Source of the DNA: a virus
Reading direction: 5' to 3' (one strand)
Virus record (IMG/VR): IMGVR_UViG_3300032223_001943
Location: 1 to 64,000 of that record
Length of the DNA: 64,000 bases
Position numbers and translations under genes: made by a program. Below the pieces are notes generated by a model. It was not told the DNA's origin and did no database searches. It saw only the letters and a program-made list of their open reading frames with translations. Positions 25,233-33,807 of the stretch are shown piece after piece. The first letter of the stretch is position 1. Every line of letters starts with the position of its first letter.

Positions 25233-25254
25233 GGTGTGGGTATTTCCCCACACC
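25233..25254 (+). promoter_or_regulatory. Hairpin just upstream of the endonuclease ATG
   Basis: GGTGTGGG/CCCACACC 8-bp stem, 6-nt loop, ending 9 nt before the ATG at 25264. No T run, so not a standard terminator. It may limit translation of the endonuclease, as hairpins do for some T4 intron endonucleases. Confidence 0.5.
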
Positions 25255-25263
25255 TGGTATTAT

Positions 25264-26433
25264 ATGGAAATATTATATAGAAAAAAGGTGATATCCGAAA
25301 TTTGTGTTTATAATGAATTAGAAAAATTCATTATTGATAATTCATTTTACAAATATTTCAAAAAATTCCCGAATGAAAAAATCACCGAAATTCAAGAAAT
25401 GATTGAAAAAACAAATTCACTGTCATATAAAAATATTAAACCTTGGTTAAAAACAATATTAAAATACCCCGAATCTATTAATGATAAAAAATTTCTTTTA
25501 TGTATGGGGTGGGATGAAGATGAAGTTGTTAAATTTATTAGTGACAATCAAAAAAACAATTCTAAAAAACTTATAATCAAAAAAACAGAATCCCCCGAAA
25601 AATATTATAGTACTAACCCTAAAAGGGTGGAATATTGGATCAATAAAGGATATTCAATTCATGACGCTAAAATAAAAGTATCTGAATCACAACGAACCTT
25701 TAGTAAAGATATCTGTATTAAAAAATATGGTGAAATAGATGGGTTACATATCTTCAATGAACGACAAACAAAATGGATTAAATCGTTAAATAATTTAGAA
25801 AATTATGATGATATTCAGAAGTTAAAAAATTCATACGATTATAATAAAAAGTCAACCCAGGAATTAATAGACCGATCTTCATTTATTGAATCAACTAAAT
25901 TTATAATAAGTGAAGGGGTAAAATTAAAAACGATAACAGAATTCATTGAATTTGTTTTAAGTAAAGTTGATTATAAAACATTCAATGATATTCAACCATA
26001 TATTACTAGTAAAATAATCCAAAACCATTTTAATATTAATAGTGAAGGTATTAAACATATTTTTTATGAACTAACATCACACAATTTAATTCGGTCATTA
26101 TATGGGACTCCGGTTTATCACAACGGTATTAGATTTAAAAGTGTTAAAGAGTATAAAATTGCGTTATTATTAGAATATAAAAATTTGGAATATATTTATG
26201 AAAAAGGTTATCCAAATAGTAAATATAAATGTGATTTTTATATACCTTCAAAAGATTTATATATTGAGTACTATGGTATGTTAGATGGTAAAAATTTTGA
26301 AAAATTAAATAATAATCAAATATATTATTTAGATAAAATGAATGATAAAAATCGTTATTGTGAATTAAACAAAATAAATTTGATTTATGATACCGATTTT
26401 AATAATCTTTATAAAAGAATAAATAAATTATGA
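25264..26433 (+). CDS. Homing endonuclease inserted between split-intein halves
   Basis: 389 aa from the ATG at 25264; a TTG at 25231 in frame is inside the hairpin region. Middle: YWINKGYSIHDAKIKVSESQ ... YGEIDGLHIFNERQTKWIKS, a DNA-binding region I recognise from phage endonucleases. C-terminus: FKSVKEYKIALLLEY, then YKCDFYIPSKDLYIEYYGM, a Vsr/PD-(D/E)XK-like nuclease core with Asp and Glu. The stop overlaps the ATG of the C-terminal Clp half (ATGA). Very AT-rich compared with clp, as expected for a recent insertion. Confidence 0.8.
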   Translation: MEILYRKKVISEICVYNELEKFIIDNSFYKYFKKFPNEKITEIQEMIEKTNSLSYKNIKPWLKTILKYPESINDKKFLLCMGWDEDEVVKFISDNQKNNSKKLIIKKTESPEKYYSTNPKRVEYWINKGYSIHDAKIKVSESQRTFSKDICIKKYGEIDGLHIFNERQTKWIKSLNNLENYDDIQKLKNSYDYNKKSTQELIDRSSFIESTKFIISEGVKLKTITEFIEFVLSKVDYKTFNDIQPYITSKIIQNHFNINSEGIKHIFYELTSHNLIRSLYGTPVYHNGIRFKSVKEYKIALLLEYKNLEYIYEKGYPNSKYKCDFYIPSKDLYIEYYGMLDGKNFEKLNNNQIYYLDKMNDKNRYCELNKINLIYDTDFNNLYKRINKL

Positions 26434-26828
26434 AAATTAAAATTAAAGATTTTTTTGACCTAGTTGAGTCGGAGGGAGGGTCTTATAAAATCAAAACCCC
26501 ATCTGGTTATAAATTAATTGGTAATTTATATAAAAAATTAAATAAGGAATGTATTAAAATCACATTATCCAATGGAATGGAGTTGTCTGGTTCTATTGAT
26601 CACCTTGTTGAGGTTTCTAAATCAACATTAAATCCAACAGTTGTTTTTGAAAACGAAGCACTATGGATTAGTTTAGGTAATATTACTGAAGGTGAATTTA
26701 TCTACACTGAAGATAATGAACTTGTTGAAATTGTTAAATACGAAGAAATTGGTATTCATAATACTTATGACCTTGAAGTATTAGACACTGAACGTAAATA
26801 CATTTCCAACGGAATTGTATCACATAAT
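26430..26828 (+). mobile_element. C-terminal half of the split intein (133 aa)
   Basis: Block B-like GSIDHLVEVSK, block F NTYDLEVLDTERKYISNGI, ending VSHN, then Cys +1. It has its own ATG, overlapping the endonuclease stop. Confidence 0.9.
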
Positions 26829-28670
26829 TGTGGAAAAACCGCGATTGTTGAAGGTCTAGCGATCAAAATATTAAATGGTGAGTGTCCTAGAAATTTAATG
26901 GATAAACGTATCGTATCATTGGATATGACTTCAATTGTCGCTGGGACAAAATATAGAGGTCAATTCGAGGAACGTATGAAGGTTATCATTGAGGAGTTAC
27001 AAGCAAACCCAGATATCATCGTTTTTATTGATGAAATCCACACCATTGTTGGTGCGGGAAACACATCTGGAACAATGGATGCTTCTAATATCTTCAAACC
27101 AGCATTAGCTAGAGGTGAAATACAATGTGTTGGTGCAACAACATTGGATGAATATAGGAAGAATTTTGAAAAAGATGGTGCATTGGAACGTAGATTCCAA
27201 AAGGTGATACTTGATTCCACAACAAAAGAACAAACATTGGAAATTCTTAAAAACGCAAAAGAACGATATGAAAATTATCATAAGGTAATATATAATGATG
27301 AAATCTTAATCACTTGTGTTGAACTAGCTGAACGTTATATCACCGATCGTGAATTCCCAGATAAAGCTTTTGATATTTTGGATGAAGTTGGAGCTCGAAG
27401 TCAAGTTGAGGTTAAGATGCCAAAAGTGATTGAGGATCTTAAACAAGAGGCGAAACAAATTAAAGTTGAAAAAATTAGTGTTGTTAAACGTCAAGACTAC
27501 GAAGAAGCAGCAAACCTACGTGATAAGGAAAAACGTGTGTTAAATAAATTGGATAACGAGAAAAAGAAGTTTGAAGAAGAATTAAATAAAAACAAACGTG
27601 AAATTGCGGTTGAACTTGTTTATGAAGTTGTATCTAATATGACAAAAATTCCAATTTCAAAATTAAACTCGGATGAAGCAAAACAACTTATTGGTCTTGA
27701 AGATGCTTTAAATCAAAAGGTTATCGGTCAATCTGAAGCGGTTAAGAAAATTGTTAAGTCAATTAGAAGAAGTAGAATCGGAATTAAAGACCCAAATAAA
27801 CCTATAAGCTACATCCTATTGGGTCCGAGTGGTGCTGGAAAAACACATTTAACAAAAGAATTAGCAAAACAAGTTTTTGGTAGTGAAGATGCGTTGATTA
27901 GAATTGATATGTCAGAATATCAAGAACAACATTCAATTTCAAGATTAATCGGTTCACCCCCAGGATATGTGGGCCATGAAGAAGGTGGTCAATTAACTGA
28001 ACAAGTTAAAAACAAACCTTATTCTGTTATTTTATTAGATGAAGTTGAGAAGGCGAATAAAAACATTTATCAAGCGTTCCTACAGATGTTGGATGATGGT
28101 CATTTAACGGATGGTTTGGGTAGAAAAATCAATTTCAAAAATTGTATTGTTATTATGACTTCAAACTTGGGGGTTCGTAAACTACAAGAATTCGGTACTG
28201 GTATGGGATTCTCAACGGGGGATAAGAAATACGCTGAGGAGGAACAAAAACGTGAGATCTTGAAAAAAGAGTTACAAAAATTCTTTGCACCAGAATTCCT
28301 TAATAGAATTGATGAAGTGATATTCTTCAACAAATTATCAAAAGAAAATGTTAAGGAAATCGTTAAACTTGAGGTGGAAAAATTAATCCAACGTATTAAG
28401 AAAATTAATTATCACTTCTTAATTGACGACAGTGTTGTTGAACTTATCGCTGAGGTTGGGTTTGATGAAAATTATGGGGCAAGACCACTTAAACGAGCAT
28501 TACAAGATAAGGTTGAGGATTATATTTCCGAAGAAATCTTAAATGGTATTATTAAGGAGGGTCAAGAATATAAAATTATTGCGGTGAATGGTGAAATACA
28601 AATTGAACAACCAACCGAACAAATAATTGAAAAACCTAAAAGAGGTAGAAAAAAGAAGGGGGACGAATAA
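26430..28670 (+). CDS. clpC: C-intein fused to Clp ATPase C-terminal fragment
   Basis: 746 aa: residues 1-133 are the C-intein, 134-746 the Clp remainder. Clp part: CGKTAIVEGLA (end of D1 Walker A), VFIDEIHTIVGAG (Walker B), GATTLDEYRKNFEKDGALER (sensor), a short UVR-type middle region (RQDYEEAANLRDKEK), D2 Walker A GPSGAGKTHLTKELAKQVFG, Walker B VILLDEVEKANK, and the C-terminal GARPLKRALQ sensor 2. The spliced product is 686 aa, ClpC-like without the N domain. It would unfold proteins for a host ClpP or rescue aggregates with the phage DnaK and Hsp20. Confidence 0.92.
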   Translation: MKIKIKDFFDLVESEGGSYKIKTPSGYKLIGNLYKKLNKECIKITLSNGMELSGSIDHLVEVSKSTLNPTVVFENEALWISLGNITEGEFIYTEDNELVEIVKYEEIGIHNTYDLEVLDTERKYISNGIVSHNCGKTAIVEGLAIKILNGECPRNLMDKRIVSLDMTSIVAGTKYRGQFEERMKVIIEELQANPDIIVFIDEIHTIVGAGNTSGTMDASNIFKPALARGEIQCVGATTLDEYRKNFEKDGALERRFQKVILDSTTKEQTLEILKNAKERYENYHKVIYNDEILITCVELAERYITDREFPDKAFDILDEVGARSQVEVKMPKVIEDLKQEAKQIKVEKISVVKRQDYEEAANLRDKEKRVLNKLDNEKKKFEEELNKNKREIAVELVYEVVSNMTKIPISKLNSDEAKQLIGLEDALNQKVIGQSEAVKKIVKSIRRSRIGIKDPNKPISYILLGPSGAGKTHLTKELAKQVFGSEDALIRIDMSEYQEQHSISRLIGSPPGYVGHEEGGQLTEQVKNKPYSVILLDEVEKANKNIYQAFLQMLDDGHLTDGLGRKINFKNCIVIMTSNLGVRKLQEFGTGMGFSTGDKKYAEEEQKREILKKELQKFFAPEFLNRIDEVIFFNKLSKENVKEIVKLEVEKLIQRIKKINYHFLIDDSVVELIAEVGFDENYGARPLKRALQDKVEDYISEEILNGIIKEGQEYKIIAVNGEIQIEQPTEQIIEKPKRGRKKKGDE

Positions 28671-28684
28671 TCCCCCTTTTTTTT
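28656..28684 (+). terminator. Terminator after clp
   Basis: AAGGGGGA/TCCCCCTT stem overlapping the stop codon, followed by a T run. Confidence 0.85.
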
Positions 28685-28689
28685 ATATG

Positions 28690-29487
28690 TTAAACCAAAA
28701 TAGATTTTAACGGGTATAATTTACAACCCAACTTTTCAATCATATTTTTTCCAGTTTTAATTCCATTAAACACATCTTCAACAACAACGTATTCATTTTT
28801 AGTATGGTAGTTATAATAACCGATTGCGAAGTTAATACAGGAGAAGTTATATTTACGTTTTAGAGCCATAACATCTGTATATGGGTGTGATTGATAATCA
28901 TTTCTACTATTAAATCCTTCAGTTAATACATTATCACAAACATTAAAGAATTCACTATCCCTATCAAACAATTGAACCCCCCAACAATATTCGGTAACCA
29001 TGGAATTTCCTGGTGCATCAAACTCAATAACATATCCGACGTTTTCAAAAAATTCATCATCGGCATTCATTGATCCGTGACAACCGGTTTCTTCGGATAC
29101 AAATAAAGCGACCTTTAAGTTTGGTAGTTGATCCAATAATGTTAAACACGCAAATACACCGCATTTATCGTCACCCCCAATTCCGGTGGGGTTGTTATCA
29201 TCATTATATGCTTTTAAGGCAAGTTTGATTTCCCCTTGTTCATTTGGTAGTTGTTCTTCAACGATGTTTATTGTATCGATATTATGAACGGTATCGGTAT
29301 GTGCAACAACGCATGGGAAGTATTCAACATCATCTGTTTGTTTGGTGATGTATACATTATTCATACCATCCAGATAATATTCATATTTTTTTTCATGAAG
29401 ATAATTCACCAAAAAATTGATCATCATGGTTTCTCTATAGGTTTTTGTCGGAATGGACAAAACTTCCTTTAATAATTTCGTTTCCAT
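28690..29487 (-). CDS. M20-family peptidase (PepT/ArgE-like)
   Basis: 265 aa. Metal-binding motifs VVAHTDTVH, GIGGDDKCGVFA, and VSEETGCHGS with the Glu-Glu general base, and YHTKNEYV near the C-terminus. It is shorter than cellular M20 enzymes (about 370-410 aa) because the lid/dimerisation domain appears reduced. Predicted to hydrolyse short peptides. Convergent with clp; its ATG follows a TATATTTG box by 4 nt. Confidence 0.85.
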   Translation of the reverse strand: METKLLKEVLSIPTKTYRETMMINFLVNYLHEKKYEYYLDGMNNVYITKQTDDVEYFPCVVAHTDTVHNIDTINIVEEQLPNEQGEIKLALKAYNDDNNPTGIGGDDKCGVFACLTLLDQLPNLKVALFVSEETGCHGSMNADDEFFENVGYVIEFDAPGNSMVTEYCWGVQLFDRDSEFFNVCDNVLTEGFNSRNDYQSHPYTDVMALKRKYNFSCINFAIGYYNYHTKNEYVVVEDVFNGIKTGKNMIEKLGCKLYPLKSILV

Positions 29488-29491
29488 AAAA

Positions 29492-29499
29492 CAAATATA
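29492..29499 (-). promoter_or_regulatory. TATATTTG promoter box, 4 nt before ATG (M20 peptidase)
   Basis: Minus-strand TATATTTG-TTTT-ATG, same layout as members 3 and 4 of the paralogous family. Confidence 0.65.
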
Positions 29500-29516
29500 A
29501 TTAAAATTTCAATTAA

Positions 29517-31217
29517 TTAAAAATTTATTTTCACTCCTGGTAAAGTTTGGTTGGATATTGGATTTCGTTGTAGGGTTATTTTGAATGTTGGGTTTAATTT
29601 CAATTCTGCGGTTGTAATAATCTTTTGAGTACCATTTGGAAGTACGGGTAAACCGAATAAATCAATTTTCAATTTTGAATCCGTTGGTGTGTTTAATACC
29701 GTTTCTAGATTTAAGGTTGGTTGTTTTGGATTTTGATTATTATAATCATTAATCATCTTATTAAGGTTACCGATTGGTTCTTGTTTTGAAGTTGGTTTTA
29801 AGGTATCCATAAATTGTTTGACCAATATTTTATCACGATTGTTATTTAGTTGTTCATTGATTATTTTCGTATGATAATTCTTTAATCCTTCAAACAATTC
29901 ATATTGGGTTAAGAACCTATTAAATTCATCTGTTGTTAATGAACGAGTATCTTTTTTACTACCATCTGGATTATATAATGATACGACTATTTTATTTGTT
30001 TTTTCATCCACACCATCAATAACAAATGTTCGTTTTTCAGTTTTATCACGATCTAGTGGATATAAATTATATACACCAATTTTATATTTTGATGTTATAT
30101 AATCATAAGTTGTTTTACAACCAGAAAAGTCGGTATATCGTTCTTCAAACGCTTCTTCCATTTTTGAAATCCAATCCTCCGCGTCGTTATTAAATCGTTC
30201 AGAATTAAAATCACCTTGATATGGGTATTCATAAGATATTTCAGAATTGATGCTATACCCTTTTTTTTCAACCAATCGTTTAAGGATTTCAAAAATCGTT
30301 AAGTCTTTATCTTTAAACCAATTAACCATCAACCTTAATAGAATGTTAACACTAGTGACATACTTATACATTGGACTTTGCTCCATTATCCCATAATTCG
30401 AAAAAGGATCACCAAAATCTTGTTCAATTAATTGTTCACTATATTGATTACCAGCAATGTTAATTTCATTAACATAGTCTTGACACAACCCCTCAACTTC
30501 TTCTTCAAAATTATCATGTAACAATGTAGAAATCACAATTTCATCATTAAGTTCGATTTTTGGATCGATCATGTTAACTAAATTGTTTATTCGTTCCCTA
30601 TTTTCATCATTTAAATATGGAAGAATATACCCTTCATTCCATTCATTACTAACAATACCATAACCGCTCATGAATTCATAACCTTCATACCCTTGAATAT
30701 TATCAATAAACCAACGATCGTCAGGGTCAATCTCAAACATATCAAAAAAATCATCTTCGGAGTCAAAAACTATTATAACTTTTGATAAAAGTGGATTTTT
30801 TGGGTTGGTGTGTATATCATAAATTAATTTATCATAATCATTATATGATCTATAGTCCACTTCTTCACCTCTACCTATTTTTGTTAACAGTTGATATAAC
30901 TTCCCATAACCGGTAATATTCTTCTGGATGAAATTAAAGTCAGTAAATTCATTATATTCCAATTCTGACTTAAATTCATTTTTTTCAACATCATCAAAAT
31001 CTTTATTATAATATTTAACATTTCCCTGTTTATCCTTGTATATAAACCAGCGATCATTCCCATTAATAATAATATAAAAATCACCATTTCGGAAGACTTT
31101 TCCCCAATCATCTATTAATTCTTTTTCAATATCCTCTGGGGCGTATCGTTCAATATCTTCTTTTGATTGTACGTCGACAATCATCCATCCGTCCTGGTCA
31201 TATATGATATTTTCCAT
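29517..31217 (-). CDS. Large hypothetical protein
   Basis: 566 aa, acidic, aromatic-rich. The N-terminal 200 residues hold repeated W-F-I/D-x-W words (DRWFIYKDKQGNVKYYN, DDRWFIDNIQGYEG). The C-terminus (about 470-566) is a Lys/Pro/Thr region with LPVLPNGTQKIITTAELKLN. QLIEQ and INEQL are possible prohead-protease sites. The late-type box at 31236-31243 suggests a late, possibly virion, protein. Confidence 0.6.
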   Translation of the reverse strand: MENIIYDQDGWMIVDVQSKEDIERYAPEDIEKELIDDWGKVFRNGDFYIIINGNDRWFIYKDKQGNVKYYNKDFDDVEKNEFKSELEYNEFTDFNFIQKNITGYGKLYQLLTKIGRGEEVDYRSYNDYDKLIYDIHTNPKNPLLSKVIIVFDSEDDFFDMFEIDPDDRWFIDNIQGYEGYEFMSGYGIVSNEWNEGYILPYLNDENRERINNLVNMIDPKIELNDEIVISTLLHDNFEEEVEGLCQDYVNEINIAGNQYSEQLIEQDFGDPFSNYGIMEQSPMYKYVTSVNILLRLMVNWFKDKDLTIFEILKRLVEKKGYSINSEISYEYPYQGDFNSERFNNDAEDWISKMEEAFEERYTDFSGCKTTYDYITSKYKIGVYNLYPLDRDKTEKRTFVIDGVDEKTNKIVVSLYNPDGSKKDTRSLTTDEFNRFLTQYELFEGLKNYHTKIINEQLNNNRDKILVKQFMDTLKPTSKQEPIGNLNKMINDYNNQNPKQPTLNLETVLNTPTDSKLKIDLFGLPVLPNGTQKIITTAELKLNPTFKITLQRNPISNQTLPGVKINF

Positions 31218-31235
31218 TTTCTAAATAACTTTTAT

Positions 31236-31243
31236 AATAAATA
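31236..31243 (-). promoter_or_regulatory. Late-type motif TATTTATT before the 566-aa gene
   Basis: TTAATATTTATTATAA, 18 nt before the ATG. Confidence 0.45.
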
Positions 31244-31276
31244 TTAAACCTTCTTGATATATGTCAATATTTATTA

Positions 31277-31284
31277 TATATTTG
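31277..31284 (+). promoter_or_regulatory. TATATTTG promoter box of the tmRNA gene
   Basis: Plus-strand TATATTTG, 31 nt before the mature 5' end, leaving a short leader for RNase P removal. Confidence 0.6.
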
Positions 31285-31315
31285 TATTATAAATGAAACC
31301 GTTCATTGAATTATT

Positions 31316-31700
31316 GGGAGGAATTTGGCTATTGACTGGCATGGTTAGTTGTTCGGGGCACGCAGTGAAATGATATCTATCACTTAAATCCATGGTATCG
31401 ATCTACAAACGGCAACGTTTTAAACAAACTTTCTAAAATCGGATTAATCCGTGAAGAAGAAGTTGTAGTAGCTTAAGAAGTTATAACAACGCGGGTCGGA
31501 GTACATACACCCAGGAACAGAAGTACCTATAAAGACGGAAAAACGATCGAGTCAGGAAATCGGATCGTCCATTGGTTGTCATAGTTACGATGGTGAAGAA
31601 CAAAATGACTATTTCCGGAATGTTAGAAAATATTGTCCTAAGCGTGTAGTCCTTAATGGTTAAGATGACCAACACACGGGATCGTTACCCGTTCCTTCCA
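31316..31700 (+). ncRNA. ssrA: tmRNA (transfer-messenger RNA)
   Basis: 385 nt, a normal tmRNA length. 5' GGGAGGA pairs with 3' TCCTTCC (31693-31699) as a 7-bp acceptor stem with one G-U; discriminator A at 31700, CCA not encoded. The 5' domain TTTGGCTATTGACTGGCA and GGGGCACGCAGTG match the conserved Bacteroidota tmRNA start (UGGCUUUGAC ... GCAUGCAGUG, from memory). The T arm is ACGGG-ATCGTTA-CCCGT next to the acceptor. A tag frame (31450-31476) ends GTAGTAGCTTAA. A terminator follows 8 nt later. It would rescue stalled ribosomes and tag the released peptide. Confidence 0.88.
31450..31476 (+). other. tmRNA proteolysis-tag reading frame
   Basis: CGT GAA GAA GAA GTT GTA GTA GCT TAA gives (A)REEEVVVA. 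The five bases before it, TAATC, match the TAGTC determinant before the E. coli resume codon. Bacteroidota hosts normally use GENNYALAA-like tags, so this tag is divergent but keeps a hydrophobic tail ending in Ala. Confidence 0.7.
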
Positions 31701-31707
31701 CAAAAAT

Positions 31708-31743
31708 GAAACCCCATTCTTAATAAGTTTGGGGTTTTTTTAT
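31708..31743 (+). terminator. Repeated terminator, copy 3 (after tmRNA)
   Basis: Same stem-loop as 24104-24136 in inverted orientation, followed by TTTTTTT and then a TATATTTG promoter. Confidence 0.88.
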
Positions 31744-31751
31744 TATATTTG
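31744..31751 (+). promoter_or_regulatory. TATATTTG promoter box, 4 nt before ATG (member 4)
   Basis: TATATTTG-TTTT-ATG at 31756. Confidence 0.65.
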
Positions 31752-31755
31752 TTTT

Positions 31756-32130
31756 ATGGATGATAAATTGAAATATAAGATTAGGACATCGGTTGAAAAG
31801 TTGGGTATTATACAAGCTAGAGAATTATTTGGTGATGAACTTATAAAACAATCGTATGTCGATAACCCAGAATCTTATTTGGTTCAATTTAAGAATTTAA
31901 GAAAAATTGAAGATTTATTTATCAATTATATAACTAACCATAATGATGAGTGTGTTGTTTTTTTTTATAACCCTAATAATAAACGTATTTTTTTCAATAA
32001 TACTTTAGTTTGGGATTTTTTTTATGAAATCATGGATTATAATCAAAAAGAAATTGAAAAAATCTTAAGAATTTGGTTGGATGAAAATTATAATATAAAA
32101 TATTCTTTACCTGTTAAAATGATCCAATAA
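31756..32130 (+). CDS. Hypothetical protein, paralogous family member 4
   Basis: 124 aa from the ATG at 31756 (the frame is open to 31729, inside the terminator). Contains LGIIQARELFGDELIKQSYV, NPESYLVQFKNL, and the tail MDYNQKEIEKILRIWLDENY. Upstream block nearly identical to that of member 3. Function unknown. Confidence 0.75.
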   Translation: MDDKLKYKIRTSVEKLGIIQARELFGDELIKQSYVDNPESYLVQFKNLRKIEDLFINYITNHNDECVVFFYNPNNKRIFFNNTLVWDFFYEIMDYNQKEIEKILRIWLDENYNIKYSLPVKMIQ

Positions 32131-32131
32131 A

Positions 32132-32161
32132 AAACCCCACCTTTTTATTGAGTGGGGTTTA
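32132..32161. terminator. Bidirectional terminator between member 4 and the M42 peptidase
   Basis: AAACCCCAC/GTGGGGTTT stem, A and T runs on either side. Confidence 0.85.
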
Positions 32162-32164
32162 TTA

Positions 32165-33229
32165 TTATTTTATATATCTAAAATCTTGGTTGTTTTGAAT
32201 TGATAATAGGGAATGGTATAATAATTTAATGACCGTCTTAACATCCTTTTTGTCCACAGTTTCAATTTGACTGTGCATGTACTTCAAAGGAAGTGAAATC
32301 AATTGTGAAGCAACACCCCCATTTGTTTTATATATAGCTCCGGTATCTGTCCCTGAATTCCCATTATATGTTGCACGTTGAAATTTAATTTTATTTTGTT
32401 TGGCAACTTCAAGTACTTGTTTATGTAAATTCAATTGGATATCCGCACCCCTAAATATAACTGGACCTTCGCCACATTTTGTATCACCAGCTGTTATTGG
32501 ATCCATTAATGGTGTTGATGTATCATGACAAACATCGGTAACTAAAGCAACATTTGGTTTAATGGATGTTGCGATCATATGTGCACCAACCAACCCAATT
32601 TCTTCTTGAACGGCATTTACGAAATATACACTAAAAGGTAGTTCAATATTATTTTCTTTTAACTTTTTAGCAACTTGTGCAATCATGTAACCACCAATTC
32701 TATTATCTAACGCCCTGGAAATATAACGACCTTTACGTTCAACAAATTTGGTATTATAAACTAATGGAGCTCCAACGTAAATTCCCATTTCTTCGACCTC
32801 TTCTTTTGATTTTGCTTCAATATCAATAAAAAGATTTTCAACTTTTGGTGTTAATTCGGCTTTACCACCTTTACGTTCATGAATTGCCAACCATCCAAAA
32901 TGACCATCCACAATTCCTTTTTCACCTAAAATCTGAACTGAAGTCCCTGGTGCTATTTGGTGATCACTTCCCCCATTTCTAACAACCCTTAAGAATCCTT
33001 TACTATCAATGTGTGATACTGTCCATCCAATTTCATCTGAATGTGCTTCTAACATCACCTTATATTCTTTTCCCGGGTTTACAACACCAACCGCAGTACC
33101 ATATACATCTGTATAAACTTCATCAACATATGGTCTAATATAATCCAACCAGATTTGTTGTCCCTCAACTTCCATTCCAGTTGGGGATGTTGCGTTAAGG
33201 TATTTTTCTAAAAATTCTTTTTTCTTCAT
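32165..33229 (-). CDS. M42-family aminopeptidase (FrvX/glutamyl aminopeptidase-like)
   Basis: 354 aa, full length for the family. Motifs: MLEAHSDEIGW (metal His/Asp), RALDNRIGGYM (bridging Asp), NAVQEEIGLVGAHM (catalytic Glu-Glu), VTDVCHDTSTP, and the C-terminal PLKYMHSQIETVDKKDV (metal His). A tetrahedral, dodecameric aminopeptidase in bacteria that trims peptides left by ATP-dependent proteases. It looks like a cellular gene gained by the phage. Terminators flank it on both sides, so it is an independent unit. Confidence 0.92.
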   Translation of the reverse strand: MKKKEFLEKYLNATSPTGMEVEGQQIWLDYIRPYVDEVYTDVYGTAVGVVNPGKEYKVMLEAHSDEIGWTVSHIDSKGFLRVVRNGGSDHQIAPGTSVQILGEKGIVDGHFGWLAIHERKGGKAELTPKVENLFIDIEAKSKEEVEEMGIYVGAPLVYNTKFVERKGRYISRALDNRIGGYMIAQVAKKLKENNIELPFSVYFVNAVQEEIGLVGAHMIATSIKPNVALVTDVCHDTSTPLMDPITAGDTKCGEGPVIFRGADIQLNLHKQVLEVAKQNKIKFQRATYNGNSGTDTGAIYKTNGGVASQLISLPLKYMHSQIETVDKKDVKTVIKLLYHSLLSIQNNQDFRYIK

Positions 33230-33260
33230 TAATATTATTCTTTAATAGGTATATTCAATA

Positions 33261-33292
33261 AAAAACCCCCATGTTTTATGGGGGGTTTTTTA
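33261..33292. terminator. Terminator between the M42 gene and the 90-aa membrane protein
   Basis: AAACCCCCAT/ATGGGGGGTTT stem with a short T-rich loop; T run on the plus side, A run opposite. Confidence 0.8.
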
Positions 33293-33562
33293 TTTATTAT
33301 CTACGTAGTTTTTTAATTGATCGTATCGTTTATCGATTATACGATGAATATCGTTTACATGATCTATTAGATTTCTATTGATATCTTGAGAATCATTTGC
33401 AAAATCACGATATAAATTATCAAACCTACGATTAAAAATTTCCGATTCCGCACGAGAATCATTTTTGAGTCCATTTAACTTAACCATCCCAATAATAACT
33501 GTAACTACTAAAGTAATAACAACTACCAAAAGAATACCCAAACTAAAATATAATCCTTCCAT
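33290..33562 (-). CDS. Membrane-anchored coiled-coil protein
   Basis: 90 aa. Residues 7-28 form a membrane helix (GILLVVVITLVVTVIIGMV); the rest is a charged helix with heptad-like spacing (FDNLYRDFANDSQDINRNL). Could be a spanin-like or membrane-tethering protein. No family recognised. Confidence 0.65.
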   Translation of the reverse strand: MEGLYFSLGILLVVVITLVVTVIIGMVKLNGLKNDSRAESEIFNRRFDNLYRDFANDSQDINRNLIDHVNDIHRIIDKRYDQLKNYVDNK

Positions 33563-33584
33563 ATCCTTAATTTGTTAATAAATT

Positions 33585-33746
33585 TTATGCTATTTCTTGG
33601 TTGTTTTTCTCAACATAAACATTATCCGTACCATAATAATGTGCCCTAACTTCAGCTAACTCAACGTTTGAAGTGTACAATTTGTGACCTTTTTGTGTTT
33701 TGTAGAAAAATATTAAATTTTCAACTACTTGTGTTTGTTCTTCCAT
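33585..33746 (-). CDS. Small hypothetical protein (53 aa)
   Basis: MEEQTQVVENLIFFYKTQKG to VEKNNQEIA. Good start context (AT-rich, no SD) and a stop 23 nt before the next gene. No family recognised. Confidence 0.55.
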   Translation of the reverse strand: MEEQTQVVENLIFFYKTQKGHKLYTSNVELAEVRAHYYGTDNVYVEKNNQEIA

Positions 33747-33807
33747 ATTATTTAATTTTAATTTTTATAATTAAATCTTAAACAATTCATATTGGATAGT
33801 CAAGTTA

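Noticed and set aside
31293-31373. 26-aa ORF resembling a small lipoprotein signal (MKPFIELLGGIWLLTGMVSC)
   Set aside because: It lies across the conserved 5' domain and acceptor strand of the tmRNA, which explains the sequence better.
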